This document shows, in pieces, positions 15,602 to 22,732 of a DNA stretch of 31,931 bases. The position numbers were made by a program, and so were the translations under genes. The stretch lies in assembly GCA_029256035.1 (NCBI GenBank), contig JAQSYR010000007.1, positions 1-31,931 on the forward strand. The letters are read 5' to 3'. The notes beneath the pieces are model-generated. The model was not told where the DNA came from. It saw only the letters and a list, made by a program, of their open reading frames with translations, and did no database searches. This stretch comes from Anaerocolumna sp. GTDB taxonomy: Bacteria > Bacillota > Clostridia > Lachnospirales > Lachnospiraceae. The number at the start of each line of letters is the position of its first letter. Position 1 is the first letter of the stretch.

Positions 15602-15706
15602 TAAGGGGAAGTGCTTCACTGTTCAATAATTAATTATTGAAGATATCTAGCTTTTTTACATAATTATGACTCGTAAGGGTAAATATATTCTTTTCTCTTC
15701 CCCTTA
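15602..15706 (+). ncRNA. Candidate structured RNA in the reverse transcriptase leader
   Basis: TAAGGGGAAG (15602-15611) is perfectly complementary to CTTCCCCTTA (15697-15706), closing a 105-nt domain whose 5' end coincides with the predicted transcription start. Inside are a 20-nt perfect palindrome (15622-15641) and a U-run. An alternative pairing of GTAAGGG (15673-15679) with CCCTTAC (15701-15707) excludes the closing stem. A closing stem upstream of an RT recalls retron a1/a2 ends or the noncoding RNAs of defence-associated RTs. The domain is shorter than typical retron msr-msd, and the RT lacks the retron VTG motif. A regulatory leader is the main alternative. Confidence 0.5.
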
Positions 15707-15723
15707 CCTATTAGGAGGATTAT

Positions 15724-17070
15724 ATGGATGTTTTTTCACAAAAGAATTTATTAAAAGTTTATCAAGAACTCAAGTTAGGTAAATTGAATACTGGTCTTGA
15801 TAGATTATCAAGAAAGAATTTTGATAAATCCATTGATGATAGTATAAATATCATCAAACGGAAGATAACTGATTCAACGTATGAATTTACCCCCTATAAA
15901 GAGATACTATTACTCAAAGGTAAAGATAAACTTCCAAGAGTTATTAGTATACCTACAATTCGAGATAAAATTGTTCTTAAGATATTAGGTATTGAGTTAA
16001 AGAAAATTTGGGGTATTAGTAGTAACCTTCAAGAAACTATTGAGTCAATCAGCGAACAAATAAAATCAAACAAATATAAGTATTTCCTAAAAATGGATGT
16101 TTCCGGCTATTATTCTTCAATACCACACGATTTATTAATAAATGCATTATCTTTAAAAATAAGAGATGCTAATGTGTTAGAGCTTATTATTAAAGCAGTA
16201 AAAACACAAACGTACTCAACTACTTCAACTAAAAACGACAGAGAAACTTCCGATATTACAAAAGGTATTCCACAAGGTATTTCAATATCTAATGGACTTG
16301 GATATGCCTATCTAAAAGAGTTTGATACCTTACATAAAAGGAAAAGAAAATATAAGTATTTTAGATATGTTGATGATATATTAGTTTTATGTGAGAATGA
16401 GACAGAAGGTGCGAAAATACAGAACATCATTGAGAAAGAACTTCAAACCAAATATATACTTTCTTTAGGTGATGGCAAAGAAGAAAAAGGTCTCATAGAT
16501 AATGGCATTTCTTTTTTGGGATATAAATTTAATTCTGATGGAAGAATCGAAATATCCAAAAAAAACATTTCACGTCTCGAAGTAAATATAGAAACACTAT
16601 TCCATGAATTTATAAATTCTAGTGATAAAAGAATACGAGGTAATACCGAATTAATAAAGTGGAAAATTGATTTAAAAATTTGTGGCATAATAAAGAATAA
16701 AAAAACGTATGGTTGGGTTTATTATTTTAGAAGAAATGAGAACACTGCATTAATGCATCGTTTAGATGATTTTATATTAAAAATGATTGCTAGATTTCAC
16801 TTAGAAAAATCCTTATTAACTAGCGACGGTAAATATAAGGGTAAAAAATTTGTTAATATGTTCTATGAAATAAAAAACAAGGGAAAACTCTCAGATAAAA
16901 TTACGAATGTCGATAATTATTCTACTCTCCAGAAACGTGAAATACTTAAAAAGGTGTGTAAGCGGAATGCAGATACGTTCACTGATGTTTATGTTGACAT
17001 AGAGTTTAATAAGTTTATTTTTAAAAGCATCCATGAAATCGAGTATGATTTACAACAACAATATATGTGA
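15724..17070 (+). CDS. Unusual reverse transcriptase of the unknown-group / defence-associated type
   Basis: A 448-residue RT with AGGAGG before the ATG. Motifs: GLDRLSRKNFDKS, PRVISIPTIRDKIVLKIL, FLKMDVSGYYSSIPHDLL (about residue 126), KGIPQGISISNGLGYAYLKEFD (about 181) and catalytic FRYVDDILVL (about 215). The PQGxxxSN motif and YVDD box resemble unknown-group/Abi/DRT anti-phage RTs. They do not match group II (PQGxxLSP), retron (PQG..TSP with VTG) or DGR (LTSQ) forms. The last 180 residues (FRRNENTALMHRLDDFILKMIARF, then a basic tail) match no maturase or endonuclease domain I know. A folded leader RNA, a divergent SLATT protein and an HNH protein surround it. The class cannot be assigned without a search. 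Confidence 0.8.
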   Translation: MDVFSQKNLLKVYQELKLGKLNTGLDRLSRKNFDKSIDDSINIIKRKITDSTYEFTPYKEILLLKGKDKLPRVISIPTIRDKIVLKILGIELKKIWGISSNLQETIESISEQIKSNKYKYFLKMDVSGYYSSIPHDLLINALSLKIRDANVLELIIKAVKTQTYSTTSTKNDRETSDITKGIPQGISISNGLGYAYLKEFDTLHKRKRKYKYFRYVDDILVLCENETEGAKIQNIIEKELQTKYILSLGDGKEEKGLIDNGISFLGYKFNSDGRIEISKKNISRLEVNIETLFHEFINSSDKRIRGNTELIKWKIDLKICGIIKNKKTYGWVYYFRRNENTALMHRLDDFILKMIARFHLEKSLLTSDGKYKGKKFVNMFYEIKNKGKLSDKITNVDNYSTLQKREILKKVCKRNADTFTDVYVDIEFNKFIFKSIHEIEYDLQQQYM

Positions 17071-17125
17071 TAATAAAAAAATAGTGATTGCGTTATAATA
17101 TTAACAACATTCAATGATATATTCT

Positions 17126-17162
17126 AAAAAGAGATATGCTAATAATAGTACATCTCTTTTTT
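17126..17162 (+). terminator. Intrinsic terminator of the reverse transcriptase gene
   Basis: AAAAGAGAT (17127-17135) pairs with ATCTCTTTT (17152-17160) around a 16-nt loop and is followed by TTCTTG. It lies 56 bp after the RT stop codon. Confidence 0.75.
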
Positions 17163-17212
17163 CTTGTATAATTTAATTTTATACGTAACTATCTAACATA
17201 CCATTTTGGTTT

Positions 17213-17289
17213 AAGTAAAAATGAAGAAGGTACACAGTCATTTTTATAAAAAACTGTGTACTTTCTGTGTACCACTTGCATTTTTACTT
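17213..17289. repeat. Nested inverted and direct repeats at the right end of the island
   Basis: An outer perfect 11-bp inverted repeat AAGTAAAAATG (17213-17223) / CATTTTTACTT (17279-17289) encloses GGTACACAGT (17229-17238) and two direct copies of CTGTGTAC (17254-17261 and 17265-17272). The inner repeats allow two mutually exclusive 9-bp stems. The stretch covers the -35 box of the queT promoter (17276-17281). Candidate integrase or excisionase arm sites. A regulatory RNA is unlikely because it lies upstream of the predicted transcription start. Confidence 0.6.
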
Positions 17290-17304
17290 CTAATAAGTTA
17301 TAGT
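17276..17304 (+). promoter_or_regulatory. Promoter of the queT leader, apparently carried by the island
   Basis: TTGCAT (17276-17281) and TATAGT (17299-17304) are 17 bp apart. The distance to the aptamer (49 nt from -10 end to stem) equals that at 3985-4034. The spacer also shares CCTTACAA and AAATAAC with the left copy, so the two leaders are homologous though diverged. Confidence 0.65.
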
Positions 17305-17352
17305 AGTATCTGCTGAAATCCTTACAACATGGGCTTTCACAAAAATAACTAT

Positions 17353-17387
17353 CGTGTGTTCGTAACCTTCCACACGTAAAACAAAAC
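17353..17387 (+). promoter_or_regulatory. preQ1-I riboswitch of queT (attachment-site copy 3)
   Basis: P1 stem CGTGTG (17353-17358) / CACACG (17371-17376) with loop TTCGTAACCTTC is followed by the pseudoknot tail TAAAACAAAAC, then TAAAGGAG, the ribosome binding site of queT. The tail runs straight into the Shine-Dalgarno sequence, so preQ1 binding should block translation initiation, as in known translational preQ1-I switches. The aptamer is intact although the gene below is broken. Confidence 0.85.
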
Positions 17388-17403
17388 TAAAGGAGAACAG
17401 AAT

Positions 17404-17879
17404 ATGAGAAACAAGAAAGTTTTATTTATTACCCAAGCTGCTATCATTGCGGCTATTTATGTGGTGCTTATTCAGGAATTCAGGTACGAATTGCTGAAGT
17501 ACTTACAATCCTTCCTTTTTTTACCCCTGCAGCAATTCCTGGACTTACCATCGGATGCTTGCTTGGTAACTGGCTAATGGGTGCCCACATGTTAGATGTA
17601 TTATTTGGCACACTGGCTACTTTGCTAGGAGCAATTGGTTCCTATGCCTTAAGAAAGAATAAGTTCCTTGTTCCTATCCCACCTATTGTTGCAAACACAA
17701 TTATTGTACCTTGGGTCATTCGTATGGCTTATGGTGATGCCACTCCCATTCCTTTGTTAATGACTACTGTTGGTATTGGCGAAATTATATCTTGCGGGGT
17801 TTTGGGCTTAGTGCTGTTATTTGCATTAAATAAGTACAAACACAGTATTTTTTCTAATACAATTGCAACTCACAACTAA
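17404..17879 (+). pseudogene. queT: queT, queuosine-precursor (preQ0/preQ1) transporter, disrupted
   Basis: ATG at 17404 behind AAAGGAG begins the QueT N-terminus (KVLFITQAAIIAAIYVVL). At about 17468 the frame is lost. A second frame then continues as SGIQVRIAEVLTILPFFTPAA, GLTIGCLLGNWLMGAHML, LFGTLATLLGAIGSYAL, PIPPIVANTIIVPW and VGIGEIISCGVLGLVLLFAL to the stop at 17879. This is unmistakably the multi-spanning QueT permease. About 10-20 residues between YVVL and SGIQ, usually including a FAPISYG-like loop, are missing together with the frameshift, so an internal deletion of tens of bases is inferred. Restart at ATG 17559 would give only 106 residues. The upstream preQ1-I riboswitch independently supports the identity. 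Confidence 0.85.
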
Positions 17880-17960
17880 ATTACTTCATTATTATAGAAT
17901 AATCCAAATGGTTGATAACTATAAATGTTTTTCTATAGAATAGTGAGTAAGCATATGAAA

Positions 17961-18027
17961 AAGTGGCTGCAGATAAACAAATCCAAAGGAAAGTTTTATT
18001 TCCTATTTTGTTTATCTACAGCCACTT
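17961..18027. terminator. Bidirectional terminator between queT and asnS
   Basis: AAGTGGCTGCAGATAAACAAA (17961-17981) pairs with the complementary stretch at 18007-18027, a 21-bp stem with a single mismatch around a 25-nt loop. It is placed between convergent genes and probably ends both. Confidence 0.85.
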
Positions 18028-18045
18028 CTTCTATATTCATATTAC

Positions 18046-19437
18046 TTATAGTTCACAATTATTAACGGTACGAGGGAATGGGACCACATCTCGGATATTG
18101 CCCATACCTGTCAGGTACATAACGCAACGTTCAAACCCAAGTCCAAAGCCTGCATGTCTGGCAGAACCATATTTTCTTAAATCCAGATAGAATTCGTAAT
18201 CTTCCTGTTTTAGTCCAAGTTCCTTCATTCTATCTACTAAGGTGTCATAGTTATCTTCTCTTTGACTGCCACCAATGATTTCACCAATTCCCGGAACTAA
18301 AAGATCCATGGCAGCGACTGTCTTTTTATCTTCATTCAACTTCATATAGAAGGCTTTAATTTCTTTTGGGTAATCTGTTACAAAGACTGGCTTTTTATAT
18401 ACCTGTTCTGTAAGATATCTTTCATGCTCTGTCTGCAAGTCACAGCCCCAGCTAACTTTATAATCAAAATTATCATTATTCTTTTCTAATATTTCAATGG
18501 CTTCTGTATAAGTAACATGTCCAAACTCAGAATTTGCTACATGCTCTAATCTCTCTAACAAACCTTTGTCTACAAACTGGTTAAAGAAATTCATCTCTTC
18601 TGGGGCATTCTCTATTACATAACGAATAATATACTTAATCATACTTTCTGCAAGCACCATATCATCTTTTAAATCTGCAAATGCAATCTCAGGTTCAATC
18701 ATCCAGAATTCTGCTGCATGACGTGTTGTATTAGAATTCTCTGCTCTAAAGGTAGGCCCAAAAGTATAAATATTGCGAAATGCCATGGCAAATGTTTCTC
18801 CATTTAACTGCCCACTTACAGTTAAATTGGTTTCTTTTCCAAAGAAATCCTCTGTAAAATCCACTTTACCTTCTTTTGTTCTTGGAAGTTTGTCCAGGTC
18901 AAGGGTAGTTACTCGAAACATTTCTCCTGCACCCTCTGCATCACTACCAGTAATTAATGGAGTGTGCACATAGATAAAGTTTCTCTCCTGAAAGAATTTA
19001 TGAATTGCATAGGCAATCAGGGAACGAACACGAAAAACCGCCTGAAAAGTATTGGTTCTTGGTCTTAAATGGGTCATGGTTCTAAGGTATTCTAAGGTAT
19101 GTCTTTTCTTTTGCAGTGGATATTCAGAAGTAGAAGTTCCTTCCACCATAATATCTTCCGCCTGAATTTCAAAAGGTTGTTTTGCTTCTGGAGTTGCTAC
19201 TAATACTCCTTCAATCACAATTGCAGAGCCTACATTAAGCTTTGATATTTCAGAAAAGTTGTCTAACTTGTCGCTATATACAATTTGTAATGTTTCAAAA
19301 AAAGTACCATCATTTAAAACAATAAAACCAAAGGTTTTAGAATCACGAATGCTTCTAACCCAACCTCCGACTGTAATTTTTTTACCAATATACTGCTCTT
19401 TTTCCCGATACAGTTCTCGAATTGTTAATAATTCCAT
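18046..19437 (-). CDS. asnS: Asparaginyl-tRNA synthetase
   Basis: A 463-residue class IIb synthetase charging tRNA-Asn with asparagine in the cytoplasm. The N-terminal OB-fold anticodon-binding domain reads ITVGGWVRSIRDSKTFGFIVLNDGT. Class II motif 1 lies around residue 125. Motif 2 is AMAFRNIYTFGPTFRAENSNT followed by RHAAEFWMIEPEIAF, and motif 3 is GFGLGFERCVMYLTG with its ATP-binding Arg. The length equals the E. coli enzyme within a few residues. I chose ATG at 19437 because AAAGGAG lies 8 nt upstream; an in-frame ATG at 19461 has no site. It is intact, housekeeping, and unrelated to either flanking system. Confidence 0.95.
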   Translation of the reverse strand: MELLTIRELYREKEQYIGKKITVGGWVRSIRDSKTFGFIVLNDGTFFETLQIVYSDKLDNFSEISKLNVGSAIVIEGVLVATPEAKQPFEIQAEDIMVEGTSTSEYPLQKKRHTLEYLRTMTHLRPRTNTFQAVFRVRSLIAYAIHKFFQERNFIYVHTPLITGSDAEGAGEMFRVTTLDLDKLPRTKEGKVDFTEDFFGKETNLTVSGQLNGETFAMAFRNIYTFGPTFRAENSNTTRHAAEFWMIEPEIAFADLKDDMVLAESMIKYIIRYVIENAPEEMNFFNQFVDKGLLERLEHVANSEFGHVTYTEAIEILEKNNDNFDYKVSWGCDLQTEHERYLTEQVYKKPVFVTDYPKEIKAFYMKLNEDKKTVAAMDLLVPGIGEIIGGSQREDNYDTLVDRMKELGLKQEDYEFYLDLRKYGSARHAGFGLGFERCVMYLTGMGNIRDVVPFPRTVNNCEL

Positions 19438-19593
19438 ATGAATGACTCCTTTGTCTACCATTTATATTTTACGAATATTGTGGTTATCTAATACTAGGAT
19501 TATCCCAAATACAGCAATTAATAACCATAATATGCCTCTGTTTCATATTTTACATCAACTTATAATGGATTACAACTAAAATTGCGATACTCT

Positions 19594-19622
19594 TTGACAA
19601 CCAGCCCATAAAGTGATAGTAT
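19594..19622 (+). promoter_or_regulatory. Promoter of the sensory hydrogenase operon
   Basis: TTGACA (19594-19599) and TAGTAT (19617-19622) are 17 bp apart, 55 bp before the first gene of the plus-strand hydrogenase operon. Confidence 0.7.
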
Positions 19623-19677
19623 AAGGGTGCATTGTTAAATATTAAACAATCATAATTGTATTCCCTGGAGGCGACCT

Positions 19678-19938
19678 ATGATAATCACAATTTGTATTGG
19701 AAGTTCCTGCCACTTAAAAGGATCAAGAGAAATCGTTTTTAAATTAGAGGATCTTATTAAATTACATAATTTATCTGACAAAATAGAATTAGTCGGATCT
19801 TTTTGCATTGGAAATTGTAAAAGTGGAGTGTGCGTTAAAGTAGACAACGATCTTTTTTCTCTGTTGCCAGATGAAACAGAAGGTTTCTTTACAGATGAAA
19901 TTCTTAGGAGGCTGTCAAATGACTGTAATCAGCTTTAA
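19678..19938 (+). CDS. Small thioredoxin-like [2Fe-2S] ferredoxin
   Basis: An 86-residue protein with the thioredoxin-like [2Fe-2S] signature: CIGSSC near residues 6-11 (Cys-x4-Cys) and SFCIGNCKSGVC near residues 43-52 (Cys-x3-Cys). It is a single-domain relative of the NuoE/HydC cluster domain. GGAGG precedes the ATG. It overlaps the next gene by 20 bp, so translation is coupled. It should pass electrons to, or signal with, the following hydrogenase-like sensor. Confidence 0.88.
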   Translation: MIITICIGSSCHLKGSREIVFKLEDLIKLHNLSDKIELVGSFCIGNCKSGVCVKVDNDLFSLLPDETEGFFTDEILRRLSNDCNQL

Positions 19939-21447
19939 AGAAGCAAAATGTAAAAACTGTTATAAATGCGTTAGAACCTGCAATGTAAAAGCCATTATGG
20001 TAAAAAACGCCCAGGCTCAAATAATAGATGATAACTGTATTCTCTGCGGACAATGTCTGGATACCTGTCCACAGAATGCAAAAACATTAAATAGTGACCT
20101 TCATAAGGTAAAAGGCTTTATAAAAGCAGGTATCCCAACCATTCTTTCCATTGCTCCATCCTATCTTGGTGTCTTTACCTATCAAACTCCGGGTCAGGTT
20201 ATAAGTGCATTATTAAAACTTGGATTTAAGGAAGTAAGAGAGACTGCAGAAGGAGCTGCCTATGTAACACAGGAGTACCAAAAATTGTTGACTTCTGGGA
20301 AAATGGAGAATATAATAACAACTTGTTGTCCAAGTGTAAATGATTTAATTGAAATTTATTACCCAAGCTTAACCAAATATATGGCCCCTGTTGTCTCTCC
20401 CATGATTGCTCACGGCAAATTAATCCGAAAGCTCCTGGGAAATGATGTGAAAATAGTTTTCCTAGGACCATGTATAGCAAAAAAGAGAGAGGCAGAAAGC
20501 GATCCAAGAACTACCGGATATATTGATGCCGTAATTAACTTTTCTGAAGTGGAACAATGGCTGTTAGAGGAACATATAGATATTCTGGAACAACCACAGA
20601 CACCTCCTTCTAATCCGAATCCAATGGTAAACCGGTTGTATCCTATTAGTAGTGGAATTATCTCTTCCGTTGTTGCATCCAATGAATCTAAAGATACTTA
20701 CCGTAAGTTTTATGTGGATGGCATTAATAATTGTATGGAATTAATGGACAGTATGACAAAAGGTGATATTTCCGGATGCTTTATTGAAGCGAATCTATGC
20801 AGTGGAGGATGTATTAAAGGACCGGCTGTAAGTCAAAAACCAATCTCCAGATTTAAAGTCAAGTTAGAGATGGAAGAAATCATTCCAAAATCTCCTGTTG
20901 ATACAGAATGTTTAACTCAGGATGAACTTTCCTTATATAAGCCATTTTGTGACAGATCCCATCATGACTCTATTCCCTCTATGGAACAAATTAATTATAT
21001 CTTAAGCCAGATTGGTAAAACAAAGCCGGAGGATGAATTAAATTGTGGTGCCTGTGGATATTCTAGATACCACTCCAAATATTATTCTCATTGTTGACTC
21101 TGATATGAAGATTATTGAATTTAGCGGCAAGGCAGAAGATTATTTTCATGTTAGCAAATCAAAAGCCAGCGAAATGTATCTTTATGAGATTATTGATTCC
21201 ATGGACTTTGAGAAGGTACTTAACACCCATGAACCTATCATTGGTAAAAAGGTTACCTACCCCAAGTTAAACCTTACTACCTTGCAAAGTATTGTATATG
21301 TAGAAAAACAGAATGCAGTACTGTGATAAACAGATGTTAGTAGCTCAGGAGATCGCAGGATTGTTAGGGGAGACCACAGCTGAAACAAAAGTGACATTAA
21401 CAAAACTCCGTGACACAATACTAAATGATGGCATTGAGCAAAAATAG
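19919..21447 (+). pseudogene. Sensory-type [FeFe]-hydrogenase with PAS domain, frameshifted twice
   Basis: The first frame (19919-21097, AGGAGG before ATG) has two 4Fe-4S motifs (CKNCYKCVRTC, CILCGQCLDTC) and a complete H-cluster domain: TTCCPSV (about residue 134), LGPCIAKK (about 183), CSGGCIKGP (about 294). It reaches the CGACGY cluster motif and then loses frame. A second frame (to 21326) gives a PAS domain (LDTTPNIILIVDSDMKIIEF). A third (to 21447) gives the normal C-terminus (DKQMLVAQEIAGLLGETTAE). Segments expected at both junctions (CRDKAV-type motif; end of PAS) are missing, so two deletions with frameshifts are inferred. It belongs to the group C-like, signalling hydrogenases. The truncated 392-residue product may still fold. 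Confidence 0.75.
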
Positions 21448-21462
21448 GGAAAGGTTATTCAT

Positions 21463-22635
21463 ATGAAAGTAAGTATTGATGCTTCATTTAAAAGTTTAAA
21501 TAAACATCATGAGGAGCTTTGTGGTGATAAGGTAGAAATTCTAAAAACGGAACAAGCCAATATTATGATTCTGGCAGATGGTATGGGTAGTGGAGTCAAG
21601 GCAAATATTCTAGCCACTCTCACTTCCAAAATTCTAGGTACCATGTTTCTTAATGGAGCTGGAATCGAAGAATGTGTAGAAACAATTGCAAGTACTTTGC
21701 CAGTCTGTAAAGAAAGGGAAATTGCTTATTCTACTTTTAGTATTTTACAAATAAATAAAAATGGGGAAGCCTATCTGGTAGAATTTGATAATCCCATGTG
21801 TGTATTTATTCGGGAGGGAAAATTAGGCGAGATTCCTTATTCTGAGCGAACTATGGCAGGAAAGAAAATCCGGGAATATCATTTTACCGTTCAGATTGAT
21901 GATTGCTTAATCTTAATGAGTGACGGTGTAATTCATGCCGGCGTTGGCAAGTTCCTTAATTTTGGATGGACCTGGGAAAGTATGGCTGAATATGCCCTAA
22001 AGGAAACGAAAAAGACCCTCTCCGCTTCAAGGCTTGCTTCTATTTTAATAAAAGCATGTGATGATTTATATGACAGGGTACCAGGGGATGACACTACGGT
22101 GGCTGTTGCCCGTATTATTAATATAAGAACCGTGAATTTATATACAGGTCCACCAGCAGATATGTCGTCAGATGCCCAGTTGATACAGGATTTTATGGAT
22201 GGTGATGCAACCAAAATTATATGCGGTGGAACCAGTGCAAATATTGCATCAAGAATTCTTGACAAACCAGTCATAACAAGTTTAGAATATGTTGATGTAA
22301 CACTTCCCCCCATTGCCTACATTGATGGAATTGATTTGGTTACGGAAGGCGTGCTGACATTAACAAGGGCTTTATCGTTAATGAAACAATACTTAAAGGG
22401 AGACATTGATTATAGCTTTTTTGAAGAATTGGATAAAGAAAATGGTGGGTCAAAGGTTGCCAAACATATTATTGAGGATTGTACCGTCCTGAATTTATTT
22501 GTTGGGAAAGCCATAAATGAAGCTCATCAAAACACCGATCTTCCCTTTGACCTAAGCATACGTATGAATCTGGTAGAACAGTTAAAAGAAGCAGCACTAA
22601 CTATGGGAAAAGAAGTACATGTAAAATACTACTAA
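21463..22635 (+). CDS. SpoIIE/PP2C-type serine phosphatase
   Basis: A 390-residue protein. Residues 1-220 form a PP2C/SpoIIE catalytic domain: early Asp in MKVSIDASF, ILADGMGSGVKA (metal-binding Asp, about residue 40), LILMSDGVIHAGVG (about 150) and DDTTVAVARI (about 205). The C-terminal 170 residues (CGGTSANIASRI, YIDGIDLVTEGVLTL) are the extension usually found in phosphatases encoded beside sensory [FeFe]-hydrogenases. It probably relays the H2 or redox signal by dephosphorylating a partner. Its sensor gene upstream is broken, while this gene is intact. Confidence 0.88.
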   Translation: MKVSIDASFKSLNKHHEELCGDKVEILKTEQANIMILADGMGSGVKANILATLTSKILGTMFLNGAGIEECVETIASTLPVCKEREIAYSTFSILQINKNGEAYLVEFDNPMCVFIREGKLGEIPYSERTMAGKKIREYHFTVQIDDCLILMSDGVIHAGVGKFLNFGWTWESMAEYALKETKKTLSASRLASILIKACDDLYDRVPGDDTTVAVARIINIRTVNLYTGPPADMSSDAQLIQDFMDGDATKIICGGTSANIASRILDKPVITSLEYVDVTLPPIAYIDGIDLVTEGVLTLTRALSLMKQYLKGDIDYSFFEELDKENGGSKVAKHIIEDCTVLNLFVGKAINEAHQNTDLPFDLSIRMNLVEQLKEAALTMGKEVHVKYY

Positions 22636-22732
22636 CAAATATGATAGATCCGAAATTTCAGATTCTATCAATGACGCGCTGTCACTTTAGTGACCATCAG
22701 AGTTTCTATGATTAAGTAATAGGAGAGGAAAT

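Larger units (their letters stand above)
4055..17388. mobile_element. Integrative element of about 13.3 kb inserted in a preQ1-I riboswitch leader
   Basis: The element is bounded by 15-bp direct repeats ACGTAAAACAAAACT at 4055-4069 and 17374-17388, both inside preQ1-I aptamers. A tyrosine integrase lies 24 bp inside the left repeat with an excisionase-like gene next to it. The cargo contains accessory genes only: two reverse transcriptases, XRE, RadC-like, ArdC, DUF3848, DUF5688, DUF6076, SLATT and HNH. There is no recognisable relaxase, coupling ATPase, type IV secretion or phage structural gene, so it is a mobilisable island, a satellite or a reduced element. Boundaries rest on the repeats. 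The exact crossover within the repeat is unknown. Confidence 0.7.

Noticed and set aside
15602..15706. Classical retron msr-msd
   Set aside because: Too short, no recognisable branching-G context, and the RT lacks the retron VTG motif; kept only as a generic RT-associated RNA candidate.
1900..17388. CRISPR array or dispersed repeat family
   Set aside because: The three copies are far apart, lie at element borders and match the preQ1-I aptamer; no spacer-repeat periodicity anywhere in the window.
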